Positions 53,907-63,225 of a stretch of 64,000 bases of DNA are shown here, one piece after another. Where the stretch lies: NCBI GenBank assembly GCA_035501495.1, contig DATJWB010000106.1:74773-138772 (forward strand), in the 5' to 3' direction. The notes beneath the pieces were generated by a model that did not search any database, was not told the DNA's origin, and saw only the letters and a program-made list of their open reading frames with translations. How positions within the stretch are numbered: the first letter of the stretch is position 1; the number at the start of each line of letters is the position of its first letter. This DNA is from JAIQFL01 sp035501495. Its GTDB lineage: Bacteria > Acidobacteriota > Terriglobia > Bryobacterales > Bryobacteraceae. A program made the position numbers and the translations under genes.

Positions 53907-55562
53907 ATGCGTGTCCTTTGCGGTAGAGCCTGGTTGACACCGTTCGCGGTGCTGGCAACCTCGGCCTGCCTTCTCCCGCCTCTCGCCGCCGCCCCGGATA
54001 TTGCCCGGCAGTTGGTGAATGCCCGCGAACTGCACGACGAAATCGGTGTCACCCCGGGAACCGAAGCCGCGGTCAAGGATTACTTCCCGTCGTTTCTGGA
54101 GTATCAGGATCTGGTGATGTTTCACCCCAAGTTCGGGTACTATGCCAGCGGCCGGGTGAGCTTCACCGCCGACTACCAGACGTATCCCAACGTGCTGGCG
54201 CCCTATTTCGGGCACATGATCACGCAGCAGATCTTCCGCATGTGGCGGGGGATGCGGCAGGCGGGCGTGCTGAGCCCGAAGGAGACGTTCACCATTTCCG
54301 AATTCGGCGCCGGCAACGGGTCGCTGGCCGAATCGATTCTGGAATACATCGGCGACCAGGCCAAACATGACCCCGACAAAGCGTGGGGCGAGTTCGCATC
54401 CCAGGTTCTGTACATCTGCTACGACCGCTCCCCTGCCTTGAGCAAGAAGCAGCGCGAGCGCAACGCCCGCTTCGGCGCGCGATTCGAGGCGCGGGAGGCG
54501 GACGCCACCGACCCTACGGCCACCATCACGCCGGAATCGCAGAAAGGCGTGGTGTTGTCGAACGAGTTGCCGGATGCGTTCAGCGTCCACAAGACGATCC
54601 TGTCCGCGGACGGCACCGCGGAAGTGGGTTTCGTGGCGGCTTCGGTGTCCGAGAAGAATTGGGAGTGGTTGAAGAAGGAACTGCCCGCGCCCGCGGTCGA
54701 GACCGTGCTCACGGGCGATAAGGCGATCCGCGAACGGTTTTTCGCCGGCAAGCGGGGTCGTGTCTATCTGACACGGGCCGCCTTTGTGGCCTTTCTGGAG
54801 GGGATGCTTCCTTCCAAGAATTATGCCGCCGCCGCGGATGCGCTGGAGTTCAACGAACTCTACGTCCCGGCCCGCGTCGTTCCCGAGGTGGCGGAGCATT
54901 TGCGCCGGTACGCGCATTTCTACTCCACGGAGTTGGCCAAGAGCGAGCAGGGCGTAGTGACCTACATCAACCTCGGACTGGAAAAGTTCATTCAAGGCTC
55001 GGGGCATATCCTGCAAGCGGGTTTCGTGATCACCCTTGACTACGGCACGAACTGGGAGGGGATGATCGCCCAGGATCTCCATCCGCATTTCCGGACTTAC
55101 GGTCCGGCGCACCAGGAGGAGAATCGGCAGGCTGACCTGGCGAACGGCGACGATGCCGGGGCGTCGGATCGCGACACCTCAGACCCCTATCGCGGGCCCA
55201 CCCTGAACGACATGACCACGGACGTGAACTTCAGCCTGGCCGCCGCGGAAGGCCGCCTGGCGGGATTGACGACCGCCTACTTCGGACCGCAGGCCGGATT
55301 GCAGACCGGCACGACCGTATCGCTGGAAAATCTGCCGCCGGCGGGCAAGAACGATGTGGCGGACGATGTGTACTACTCGTGGGCCAGCAGTTTCCGCACG
55401 GATGCCAATTACAAATTAATGGTGCAGCAGAAGGCCACCACGGGCGCGTATTACACCTATCCCAACGAAAACTCCGAGCGGCTGGCGTCGGATCAAAACA
55501 GCTTGAGCGACGCCCAGCGAGGCAAGGCGGCGCAAATCGAAAAGAAGCTGAGCAGCCGGTAA
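53907..55562 (+). CDS. MidA/NDUFAF7-like SAM methyltransferase with predicted signal peptide
   Basis: This is a 551-aa protein with the motif set of the MidA (DUF185) family: FHPKFGYY (residues 72-79), the SAM motif EFGAGNGSL (132-140), SNELPDAFSV and a late FVITLDYG. The family methylates arginine in a respiratory complex subunit in mitochondria. Odd: the N-terminus MRVLCGRAWLTPFAVLATSACLLPPLAAA looks like a signal peptide, placing it outside the cytoplasm where SAM is not available. Compared with MidA (about 400 aa) it has an insertion after the third motif and a C-terminal extension. The start lacks a good Shine-Dalgarno; no later Met gives a shorter sensible start. Confidence 0.78.
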   Translation: MRVLCGRAWLTPFAVLATSACLLPPLAAAPDIARQLVNARELHDEIGVTPGTEAAVKDYFPSFLEYQDLVMFHPKFGYYASGRVSFTADYQTYPNVLAPYFGHMITQQIFRMWRGMRQAGVLSPKETFTISEFGAGNGSLAESILEYIGDQAKHDPDKAWGEFASQVLYICYDRSPALSKKQRERNARFGARFEAREADATDPTATITPESQKGVVLSNELPDAFSVHKTILSADGTAEVGFVAASVSEKNWEWLKKELPAPAVETVLTGDKAIRERFFAGKRGRVYLTRAAFVAFLEGMLPSKNYAAAADALEFNELYVPARVVPEVAEHLRRYAHFYSTELAKSEQGVVTYINLGLEKFIQGSGHILQAGFVITLDYGTNWEGMIAQDLHPHFRTYGPAHQEENRQADLANGDDAGASDRDTSDPYRGPTLNDMTTDVNFSLAAAEGRLAGLTTAYFGPQAGLQTGTTVSLENLPPAGKNDVADDVYYSWASSFRTDANYKLMVQQKATTGAYYTYPNENSERLASDQNSLSDAQRGKAAQIEKKLSSR

Positions 55563-55624
55563 AGCCGGGCGCCGCAATAGGCGCTCCTCACCCCAAGATC
55601 TGCGAACCTGCTTTCGCGCCGCCC

Positions 55625-56182
55625 TTAAGGAATCGCGAAGAACGTAATCGCGCCAGCTGGCAGGTTGGCTGCCGAGACGTCGTTGGTCCCCAAACCAAGT
55701 CCACCGCGTGGTGCGGCAAGGACCGCTGCCAGATCCACCACCGCCAAACACGTGGGAGCCGGAGCATTGGCCAAAACGGCGTAAGCGTTTCCGTTGTTCG
55801 GGCTCGTGTATGCAGTGATCGTGTGCGGATCTTTACCCACGTCAAATACCCCGCATGCGGCCGATGGCGGAATGAGCGCTACCGCATAGTCGAGTACGTT
55901 CGGTACGCCCGTACCACTGTTCGCTGGCAGCTTAAGGACTGCGAAAGCGCTGCCGCCAAATTCGCTGGTCACAACAGCCAGGTGGGACGACCCGGGAGCA
56001 ACCGCAATTCCGGCAGTCCCTGACCCAAAGGGATAAACAGTCATCAACGAGAATTGTGTGAACGGCGCAGTCCAGGTGCCTGGGGTACCTGCCGTAAAAG
56101 TAGCTTGTGTCAAATCCGAAAGGTAGACCATGGCTAGACCGGGTGAGTGTGCCGATGGAAGAACCGCAGCCACGACCAGCAA
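55625..56182 (-). pseudogene. Remnant of a secreted beta-propeller-like protein
   Basis: This open frame of about 185 aa begins with a TTG and reads a hydrophobic stretch (LVVAAVLPSAHSPGLA), then TATFTAG/GVAVAPGSSHLAVVTSEFGG and NAYAVLANAPAPTC, resembling blades of a YncE-like secreted propeller. It has no ATG or Shine-Dalgarno at a sensible place; upstream the frame stops after about 12 codons. It abuts the broken cytochrome gene, so it is probably a piece of a gene rearranged into this place. Confidence 0.5.
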
Positions 56183-56198
56183 GGCGGCCGAAAGAGGG

Positions 56199-56354
56199 TG
56201 CGCCTTGGTCGCCCTGCCTCAGCGCCCTGCGCTCTGTCAGCACGAGAAACAACCCGCCGCCGACGGCAAAATGCGACACAAACACGTGCAGAATCGACAC
56301 CAAGGCGATGAGCAGCCCGGCGCCGAATGCCACGTTCCAAACTGGATAGTTCAT
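56199..56354 (-). pseudogene. 5' fragment of a cytochrome-oxidase-like membrane subunit
   Basis: The first 52 codons read MNYPVWNVAFGAGLLIALVS (start) and continue through HVFVSHFAVGGGLFLVLTE, the N-terminal helix of a cytochrome ubiquinol oxidase subunit I-like family found near respiratory genes. After about 56199 the similarity ends; the frame runs on as unrelated sequence to 55932. The start is intact, with GGAGAACG upstream, following DUF2892 by 22 bases. So expression signals remain but the protein is lost. Confidence 0.5.
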
Positions 56355-56376
56355 CGATCGTTCTCCGGGCGGCGAG

Positions 56377-56580
56377 TTACAAGACCTTCGGTGCGCCGCC
56401 CACGCCCAACTTCCGCAGGAACGTCATCATCGGGCACCAATCGGTGAATGCCGACTGAAACAGGTTCAGGCCGACAAAGGCCGTGAACAGAAGCCACGCC
56501 GGATTGACCCAATAGCCAAGCGCCACGCTCAGCGTCACGAAGAAACCGGCGATGAGTCGTAAGTAACGTTCGACGGACAT
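56377..56580 (-). CDS. DUF2892 (YgaP-like) small membrane protein
   Basis: This 67-aa protein has two membrane helices (residues 5-22 and 27-45) and the family ending CPMMTFLRKLG. The DUF2892 domain is often next to thiosulfate-related or respiratory genes; the function is unknown. Its start overlaps the end of the RND gene by 46 bases, in the same operon. Confidence 0.87.
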   Translation of the reverse strand: MSVERYLRLIAGFFVTLSVALGYWVNPAWLLFTAFVGLNLFQSAFTDWCPMMTFLRKLGVGGAPKVL

Positions 56581-59500
56581 GCTGCTTTTCTCCTTCGATT
56601 CACAACAAAGTAGACTATCGGCACCGTCATCCGCGACAGTGCCAGGGAGGCAACTTCTCCTGCCATAAGCGCGATGGCGAGCCCTTGAAAGATCGGGTCG
56701 AACAGAATCACACCGGCGCCCACTACCACGGCTGCCGCAGTCAGCAGCATCGGCCGGAAGCGAACAGCGCCCGCATCGATTACCGCCTCATCCAGCGGCA
56801 TCCCTTCCTGCAAGCGCAACTCGATGAAATCCACCAGAATGATCGAATTACGCACCACGATACCCGCGCCCGCAATGAAGCCGATCATCGAAGTAGCGGT
56901 GAAGAAGGCGTGGAGCAGGCCGTGCGCCGGCAGGATGCCGACCAGTGAAAACGGAATCGCCGCCATAATGACGAGCGGGGTGAGGAACGATTGGAACCAC
57001 CCTACCACCAGGCCATAGATCAAGATCAAGACCGCCGCGAATGCGATTCCCAGATCGCGGAAGACTTCATAGGTGATATGCCACTCGCCGTCCCATTTCA
57101 TCGAGTAGTGTTCGGAATCGGTGGGCAGTGCGGCCATGTGCTGCTCGATGGCATAGCCGCCGGGCGCACGGAATTTATCCATTTCCGGCCCGAGCTTGAG
57201 AATGGCGTACACCGGGCTTTCCATGGCGCCAGCGACGTCCCCGGTCACATATGTGACCGGCATGAGGTTCTTGTGGTAGATACTCTTGTCCGCGGTGATT
57301 TCCTCGGGGCGCACAAGCTCGCTCAACGCCACGAGGCGGCCCGTCCTGCCAGCTACTTTGAGCGTTTGGACCTTCTCCAGGTCCGAACGGCTGGCACGGT
57401 CGAGCCGCAACATCAGAGGGATGTCTTCCTTGGCGGAATCCGCGTGGAGCAGTCCAGCCCGGTAGCCGGACGACGCCAGCGCCATAGTTTTGGCGATATC
57501 GTCCTCCGAGATTCCGTTCAGGGCGGCTTTTTCTTTGTCCACCACCAACCGGTATTTCGGCTGGTCGTCTTCCACGTACCAATCCACGTCCACTACCCCG
57601 TCAGTGCGCTTCCACAGATCGCGGATGCGCCGCGCGATATTGATGCGCTCATTCAGTTCCGGGCCGTAGACTTCCGCCACGAGAGTTTCCAGCACCGGCG
57701 GTCCGGGCGGCACTTCGGCCACTTTGATGCGCGCGCCATATCGCTCGGCCACTGGCGCGAGGCGCTGCCGGACTTGTTTGGAGATATCGTGACTCTGCAA
57801 CTTCCGATCGCCTTTCGGTTGCAGATTCACCTGGATGTCGGCGACGTTCGATGCTTGCCGCAGGTAATAGTGGCGCACCAGGCCGTTGAAGTTGAACGGC
57901 GAGGCTGCGCCGACGTAGGTTTGGAGATTGACGACCTCCGGCTGGTCGAGCGTAGCGACCGCCAGAGCGTTCGCGGCGCGCGCCGTCTCTTCCAGAGTCG
58001 TCCCGTTTGGCATGTCCACGATCACCTGGAATTCGCTCTTGTTGTCGAACGGCAGCATCTTCACCTTGACGAACTGAATGTAGAACAAGGACACCGAGCC
58101 GAGCAGCAGCGCCACTACGCCAAGCAGAAAGCTCCAGCGCAGCAGCGGCACGTGGAGCAGCTTTCCCATGACACGGCGGTAGACGCGCGTCAGCAAATCT
58201 TCTTGCTCTCCTTGCGCTGCCGCGTGGCTTGACTTTAGAATCCGCACCGCCGCCCACGGCGTCACGATGAACGCCACAAGCAGCGAGAACACCATCGCGG
58301 CGCTCGCTCCGATCGGGATCGGTCGCATGTACGGTCCCATCAAGCCGCCGACGAACGCCATCGGCAGAATCGCCGCTACTACCGTCAGAGTGGCCAGAAT
58401 GGTGGGGTTGCCGACTTCATCGACGGCTTCGACCGCCACTTCGAATGGCGGCCGCTTTCGATTGGCCGGCATACGCCAGTGGCGCACGATGTTCTCCACC
58501 ACCACGATGGCGTCGTCCACCAGGATGCCGATAGAGAAGATCAGCGCAAACAGCGTGATGCGGTTCAGCGTGTAGCCGTAGAGATAAAAGACCGCGAGCG
58601 TCAAGGCGAGCGTTACCGGGATGGCGATAAACACGATCAGCGATTCGCGGAAGCCCAGGGTGATGGCGATCAGGATGCTCACCGAAACCACCGCGATCAA
58701 CATGTGGAACAGCAACTCGTTCGATTTTTCTGCGGCCGTCTCGCCATAGTGCCGCGTGATATCGACATGAACATCGGAAGGAATCACGCTGCCTTTGAGG
58801 GGCTCGATTCGCCTGAGGACGTTGTCGGCCACAATGACCGCATTGGTTCCCTTTCGCTTGGCGACCGCGATGGTCACGGCGGGCAGGAACTCGCGCGATT
58901 CCGCCCGCGCCATCCGGACGTATTGCGTCGGCTCTTCTCCGCCGTCACTAACCTGGGCGACATCGCGGACGAAGACCGCCTTGTCATTGGCAACCCCGGC
59001 CACCACGCTCCGCACGTCTTCCGCTGTTCGGAGGAATTCTCCAGTTTCCAACTGGTATTCGCGGTTCGCTCTGTCAAACTGGCCCGAGGGCAGTCGACGA
59101 TTAGAAAGGCCGAGCGCGCCGGCCACTTGCAGAGGCGAAAGGTTGTAGGCTGCGAGCATGCCTTCATCCAGAACAACCCGGACTTCGCGACGCTGCCCGC
59201 CAATCAGCGTGACCGCCGATACGTCTGGCACCTGCTTGATGGCATCGTGCACCTGGGCGGCGATCTGACGCAATTCGAAATCCCCGTAACGTTTGCTGGA
59301 AAACGTCAGTGCCAAAATGGGCACATCGTCGATGGACCGCGGTTTCACCAGCGGCCCCGAAGCTCCCGGGGGGACCAGGTCCATGTTGGCGTACAGCTTC
59401 TGATTCAGCCGCACAATGCTTTTTTCTTCGTCCTGGCCCACGTAGAAACGCACAATAGCCAGAGACATGCCTGGGCTGGAAGTCGAGTAGATGTACTCGA

Positions 59501-59756
59501 CGCCGGGGATTTCCCACAAGAGCTTCTCCATCGGCTTGGTGATGCGCTCTTCCACTTCGTGGGCGGACGCGCCGGGCATCTGCACGAACACGTCGATCAT
59601 CGGGACGATGATCTGCGGCTCTTCCTCGCGCGGCAGCCTCCAGACTGCGAAGGCGCCGATGAGCAGCGCGCCGGCGATGACCAGAGGCGTCAGCTTGGAA
59701 GCGATCCAGGCTTGGGCGAAGCGCCCGGCAGGACCAAGACGGCGCGACCCGTTCAT
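56535..59756 (-). CDS. Efflux RND transporter permease subunit
   Basis: This 1073-aa inner-membrane proton-driven pump has twelve helices and two large periplasmic loops. The acidic pair in helix 4 that carries protons is seen in FSIGILVDDAIVVVENI. Together with the adaptor and TolC-like gene it forms a tripartite efflux pump. The start ATG shares one base with the adaptor stop (TAATG). Substrate is not readable; sequence style is nearer to AcrB-like multidrug pumps than to the longer metal pumps, but this is an inference. Confidence 0.94.
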   Translation of the reverse strand: MNGSRRLGPAGRFAQAWIASKLTPLVIAGALLIGAFAVWRLPREEEPQIIVPMIDVFVQMPGASAHEVEERITKPMEKLLWEIPGVEYIYSTSSPGMSLAIVRFYVGQDEEKSIVRLNQKLYANMDLVPPGASGPLVKPRSIDDVPILALTFSSKRYGDFELRQIAAQVHDAIKQVPDVSAVTLIGGQRREVRVVLDEGMLAAYNLSPLQVAGALGLSNRRLPSGQFDRANREYQLETGEFLRTAEDVRSVVAGVANDKAVFVRDVAQVSDGGEEPTQYVRMARAESREFLPAVTIAVAKRKGTNAVIVADNVLRRIEPLKGSVIPSDVHVDITRHYGETAAEKSNELLFHMLIAVVSVSILIAITLGFRESLIVFIAIPVTLALTLAVFYLYGYTLNRITLFALIFSIGILVDDAIVVVENIVRHWRMPANRKRPPFEVAVEAVDEVGNPTILATLTVVAAILPMAFVGGLMGPYMRPIPIGASAAMVFSLLVAFIVTPWAAVRILKSSHAAAQGEQEDLLTRVYRRVMGKLLHVPLLRWSFLLGVVALLLGSVSLFYIQFVKVKMLPFDNKSEFQVIVDMPNGTTLEETARAANALAVATLDQPEVVNLQTYVGAASPFNFNGLVRHYYLRQASNVADIQVNLQPKGDRKLQSHDISKQVRQRLAPVAERYGARIKVAEVPPGPPVLETLVAEVYGPELNERINIARRIRDLWKRTDGVVDVDWYVEDDQPKYRLVVDKEKAALNGISEDDIAKTMALASSGYRAGLLHADSAKEDIPLMLRLDRASRSDLEKVQTLKVAGRTGRLVALSELVRPEEITADKSIYHKNLMPVTYVTGDVAGAMESPVYAILKLGPEMDKFRAPGGYAIEQHMAALPTDSEHYSMKWDGEWHITYEVFRDLGIAFAAVLILIYGLVVGWFQSFLTPLVIMAAIPFSLVGILPAHGLLHAFFTATSMIGFIAGAGIVVRNSIILVDFIELRLQEGMPLDEAVIDAGAVRFRPMLLTAAAVVVGAGVILFDPIFQGLAIALMAGEVASLALSRMTVPIVYFVVNRRRKAACPSNVTYDSSPVSS

Positions 59757-60901
59757 TACCGGACCTCCACGCGAGAACCATCCGCCAAACCCGATGGGAT
59801 CGGGTTCACTACTTTCTCTCCCTCGGTCAAACCGGAGAGCACTTCCACCACGTCCGCACGGCGGGTACCCGTGGTGATCAGCCGGTTGCGCGCGACGCCA
59901 TCGTCAATCACGAAGACGGATTGCAGTTGCCCGCGCTCTACCATCGCGGCGGCCGGAACGGTGACCACTTTGTGGCTGCCCATTGGGAACCATGCCCGGC
60001 CGAACATACCGGAACGCACGTTCGGCAGGGCGGGCAGGTCGATCTTAACCGTGTAGGAGCGCGAAGCTGCATCCACCGCCGGCCCGATCTCCGAAACCAG
60101 GGCGGTCAGCCGGCGGTCCAGCGCCTCCAAAGCCACTTCCACCGTCTGACCTGTTTTCACGAAAGGCAGCTTCGACTCGTCTACGGATGCCTCCAGCCGG
60201 TAGGCACCCTCACGCTCGATCGTGAGCAGCGGTGCGCCGGGCACCGCGAGATTTCCGGGCTCCACGCTCTTCGCTGTGACCACACCCGAAAACGGCGCCG
60301 CGATCCGCGTATAGTCACGCATGATTCTGGCCGCGCGGATCTCTTGCTCCACCTGAGCCAGTTTGGAATCGAACTGGCTGCGTCTGGAGCGCGCCATCTC
60401 GTAGGCCGCCTGGGCCGATTTCAATCTTGCCGAAGCTTCGTCGAACTCCTGATTGGAGATCGACTTCTTGGACGCCAGCTCTTCCATGCGTCTGAAGGTG
60501 CTTTGTGCCAGGTCGAGGTTGGCCTTGGCGCCCGCCACGCCGTTGTCGGCCTCGGGAACGGCGCTTCGAACTTCCCCTTCGGCCGCCTCGGCGCGGCGAA
60601 CATTGGCGTCCAGATCCTGCGCGTCGAGCGTGACCAATTCCTGGCCTTCTTTTACCCGATCGCCCACCTGCACGGCCACTTGCCTCACATAGGCCAGTAC
60701 CTTGCTGGAGATCACGGCGGCGGTGCGCGCGCGGACGGTCCCGGTGGCCTCATACGCGTCGGGCCACTCCGGGCTGCATACCGTTTCGCTGTGTACCGAA
60801 ATCGCGGGGGCGCTTGTTGCTGCTTTGGTGTGAGTTTCGCCGGCTCCGCAACCGCTCAGAATGGCAACTGAAACCAGAACGGGGACAAGAATGATTTGCA
60901 T
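59756..60901 (-). CDS. RND efflux periplasmic adaptor, lipoprotein
   Basis: This 381-aa adaptor has a lipobox (LSGC, Cys18), so it is anchored by a lipid. It shows the usual barrel-hairpin-barrel plan: SSKVLAYVRQVAVQVGDRVKEGQEL, a helical hairpin at about residues 95-190 and TRIAAPFSGVVTAKSVEPGN. It links the RND pump to the TolC-like outer channel. Its start overlaps the tolC-like stop (TGATG). Confidence 0.94.
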   Translation of the reverse strand: MQIILVPVLVSVAILSGCGAGETHTKAATSAPAISVHSETVCSPEWPDAYEATGTVRARTAAVISSKVLAYVRQVAVQVGDRVKEGQELVTLDAQDLDANVRRAEAAEGEVRSAVPEADNGVAGAKANLDLAQSTFRRMEELASKKSISNQEFDEASARLKSAQAAYEMARSRRSQFDSKLAQVEQEIRAARIMRDYTRIAAPFSGVVTAKSVEPGNLAVPGAPLLTIEREGAYRLEASVDESKLPFVKTGQTVEVALEALDRRLTALVSEIGPAVDAASRSYTVKIDLPALPNVRSGMFGRAWFPMGSHKVVTVPAAAMVERGQLQSVFVIDDGVARNRLITTGTRRADVVEVLSGLTEGEKVVNPIPSGLADGSRVEVR

Positions 60902-62232
60902 CAGTTTAAAACCTCCGAATCGGGCGAGAGGCGGCCCGCCGCCAATTCCAACATGGTGGCCGCAATGCGCTGATCGTGCACCGCCGCCAGGTACCGTGTG
61001 CGGCTTTCCAGCACCGCGGTTTCGTTCCGCAAAAGGTCCGTCACGTTGCTCATGCCAGCCTGGTAACGGTTCTGGGTAATCCTGAGACTTTCATCGGCCT
61101 CCGCGACCGCCGCCTTGGCCACCTCAATCCGCTGCTGGGCCGCCCGCAGGTCGGCCCACGCGCGGCGCACTTCCAGCCGCACGGCCGAGTCCACCCGCTG
61201 TTCGTCGGCATGGGCGCGCTCCATCCAATGGCGCGACTCTTCGATCTTGGCCTTGTCGCCGTTACCATTGAAGAGATTCCAACGGAGGCCGATCGAAGCC
61301 AGCCAATTGGCGCCGCCCTTGTTGATGAACTGCTGGCGGTCGGCCTCGAACGCGCCATGAAAGCCCACTTGGGGCAGCAGCGCGCTACGCGCCGAATCGG
61401 CCTGTGTCTTGGCTAAGTCTGCCTCCAGATGCGTGGCGCGGACCTCCGGTCGAGTCGAGGAAGCGTTTCTCTCTAGCGAGGCCAGTTCCATTTCGGGCAG
61501 GTCGAGCGGGTTGAGGGCGCTGGTAAGGGTGTGGCGGGTGTCCAGCGGAAGCCCAAGGGCGTCGTTCAGAGCAGACTGCGCCACATCGAGGTCCGCGGCC
61601 CTTTGAATCCGCTGTTCATCTACGGCTGCGAGGTGCACCCGGATCGAGAGCACGTCCACGTCGGTGGACATGCCAGCAGCGCGGACCGATTCGGCCCGTT
61701 TCAAGTCCGCTTCAGCCGACCGCACCGCCTGCCCGGCAGTGTTGAGGCTCTCCGCCGCTAGCACGGCGCCATAGTAGGCTCTGATCACGCCCGAGATGAC
61801 TTGCATCTGAGTGCGCCGCTGTTCTTCCACAGTCATCTGCCGCGAGAGGTCTGCAGATCTTATCGCGTTGCGGGTCTGGCCGGCATCGTAAAGCGGTTGG
61901 TCGATCGAAAGCAGGGACTGGAAGTTGTTGATGGAGTCCGGGCGGTTCAACGGGCCGATGTTGAAATTCTCAGCGCCAAATTGGTGCTGGGTCAACAGCG
62001 AGCTGAAGACAAAAACCGGGTTGTCGCTACGCACATACGACTCGGAATAGTTCAGTTTTGGCAGCCGCCCGGATCGCGCTTCATCAATTCGTGCGGTTGA
62101 TGCCCGCGCCGCGGCGTCGGTCGCCGCAATAGCTTTGTTCTCGCGCAGCGCCAGTTGCACCGCTTCGCGAAGCGAAAGCGAATTCTGGGCCCATAAAGGC
62201 ACCGCCAGGGCCAGGAGGAATGACGTTCTCAT
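60901..62232 (-). CDS. TolC family outer membrane efflux protein
   Basis: This 443-aa outer-membrane channel has a signal peptide (MRTSFLLALAVPLWAQ) and two related halves of the TolC fold (SLREAVQLALRENKAI ... and ARASTARIDEARSGRLPKLNYSESY near the N-terminus; LRITQNRYQAGMSNVTDLLRNETAV near the C-terminus). It is the first gene of the operon with adaptor, RND pump and DUF2892. The promoter region upstream has paired palindromes. Confidence 0.93.
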   Translation of the reverse strand: MRTSFLLALAVPLWAQNSLSLREAVQLALRENKAIAATDAAARASTARIDEARSGRLPKLNYSESYVRSDNPVFVFSSLLTQHQFGAENFNIGPLNRPDSINNFQSLLSIDQPLYDAGQTRNAIRSADLSRQMTVEEQRRTQMQVISGVIRAYYGAVLAAESLNTAGQAVRSAEADLKRAESVRAAGMSTDVDVLSIRVHLAAVDEQRIQRAADLDVAQSALNDALGLPLDTRHTLTSALNPLDLPEMELASLERNASSTRPEVRATHLEADLAKTQADSARSALLPQVGFHGAFEADRQQFINKGGANWLASIGLRWNLFNGNGDKAKIEESRHWMERAHADEQRVDSAVRLEVRRAWADLRAAQQRIEVAKAAVAEADESLRITQNRYQAGMSNVTDLLRNETAVLESRTRYLAAVHDQRIAATMLELAAGRLSPDSEVLN

Positions 62233-62268
62233 GACTTTCGGATCTCAATATTCGCGCTTTGTCTCTCA

Positions 62269-62322
62269 AGATGCAAACCGCTGCGGTTGGTGACACGTCA
62301 CGTTTGCGCGATGCTTGCATCT
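62269..62322. promoter_or_regulatory. Nested palindromes between the efflux operon and a divergent gene
   Basis: Three inverted repeats lie close together: AACCGC-T-GCGGTT (62276-62288), GTGAC-AC-GTCAC (62290-62301), and an outer pair AGATGCAA (62269-62276) and TTGCATCT (62315-62322). All are perfect. They sit 37-90 bases upstream of the tolC-like start and in front of the small membrane gene, a likely operator for both; no regulator gene is adjacent. Confidence 0.5.
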
Positions 62323-62339
62323 CTTGGCTAGGTGAGTTC

Positions 62340-62525
62340 ATGAGAACAGCAACGAAGGCGACGATAATTGCAACAGCAGCGGGTACCGGCGCATGGCTTA
62401 TGGGCCTATCGGGTACTCTGTGGCCGGCCCATCCCATGATTGCGACGTTTCTCCTTACGGTTGTCACATTCGCCATCCTCAAACGCGCGTTGCCCCAGGG
62501 GCCCTCCGCGGCGACGGGCAGGTGA
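62340..62525 (+). CDS. Small membrane protein
   Basis: This is a 61-aa protein with two likely membrane helices (ATIIATAAGTGAWLMGLSGTLW and MIATFLLTVVTFAIL). I do not recognise the family. The start is chosen for AGGTGA about four bases upstream. It is divergent from the efflux operon and may share its control. Length and composition fit a small accessory membrane protein. Confidence 0.6.
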   Translation: MRTATKATIIATAAGTGAWLMGLSGTLWPAHPMIATFLLTVVTFAILKRALPQGPSAATGR

Positions 62526-62602
62526 CAATCCAACTGCCACATAGGCCCACGCGTACCGCGCGCTTTTGGCGTCGTGCAGGCGCTGTAGCGAAGAAGATAC
62601 GG

Positions 62603-63179
62603 TTATTCCGGGGAGGCAATCAGAAGATAGCTGTACGGTCCCAGCAGACTCAGTTTGAAGTTGCGCCAGCCGTTTTCAGCGTTGCTATCGTTCCATCGGC
62701 GGCAATGCGGTGCTCCACCGGCGGTCCAGGCGGGCAGGGCACGTCGCCGCGCCAATCGAGGATCGCAAGGCGTCCACCTGGGCGCAACACGCGGCGCATT
62801 TCCGCCAGAACCGCTGAAGAGTCGTCCAGTTCGTGCCAGGGATTCGCCAGGAACGCCACGTGGCAGGCTCGATCCGCGATGCCGGTATGACCGGCATCCC
62901 CCCGATCAGGCGAATGTTTTCAGGACCGCCCTCCCGCCGCAGCTTCTCCCCAAGCAAACGAAGCATTTCGGGCTGCAGATCGATAGCCCACACGCGCCAC
63001 CACCACCTACGGCCCGGGCGAACGGTAGCGCAAAAAATCCTGTGCCGGCGCCGATGTCGGCGATTACCATTCCGGGCTTCAGGCCCTGCCGTACGATGAC
63101 CTCACCCGGGCATTCCAGTTCAGCCTTCCGGGTCCTCGAGACGAGGAGCGTTTTGGGGTGCGAATGTCCGTTGGTTCAT
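62603..63179 (-). pseudogene. Frameshifted class I SAM methyltransferase
   Basis: The pieces of one methyltransferase can be read in order but in different frames: MNQRTFAPQNAPRLEDPE, then CPGEVIVRQGLKPGMVIADI with GAGTGFFALPFARAV, then VWAIDLQPEMLRLLGEKL, then FLANPWHELDD with MRRVLRPGGRLAILDWRGD, then GWRNFKLSLLGPYSYLLIAS to a stop at 62603-62605. At least four frame changes are needed, so it is a pseudogene unless the assembly has clustered errors. The intact family has about 190 aa. Confidence 0.72.
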
Positions 63180-63225
63180 CGTACCGGAGATCGTTTGGCG
63201 GCCGACCGGCCACCCATTAACGCGC

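Noticed and set aside
58479..60056. 525-codon plus-strand frame opposite the RND and adaptor genes
   Set aside because: It crosses two clear genes of the efflux operon and has no similarity of its own.
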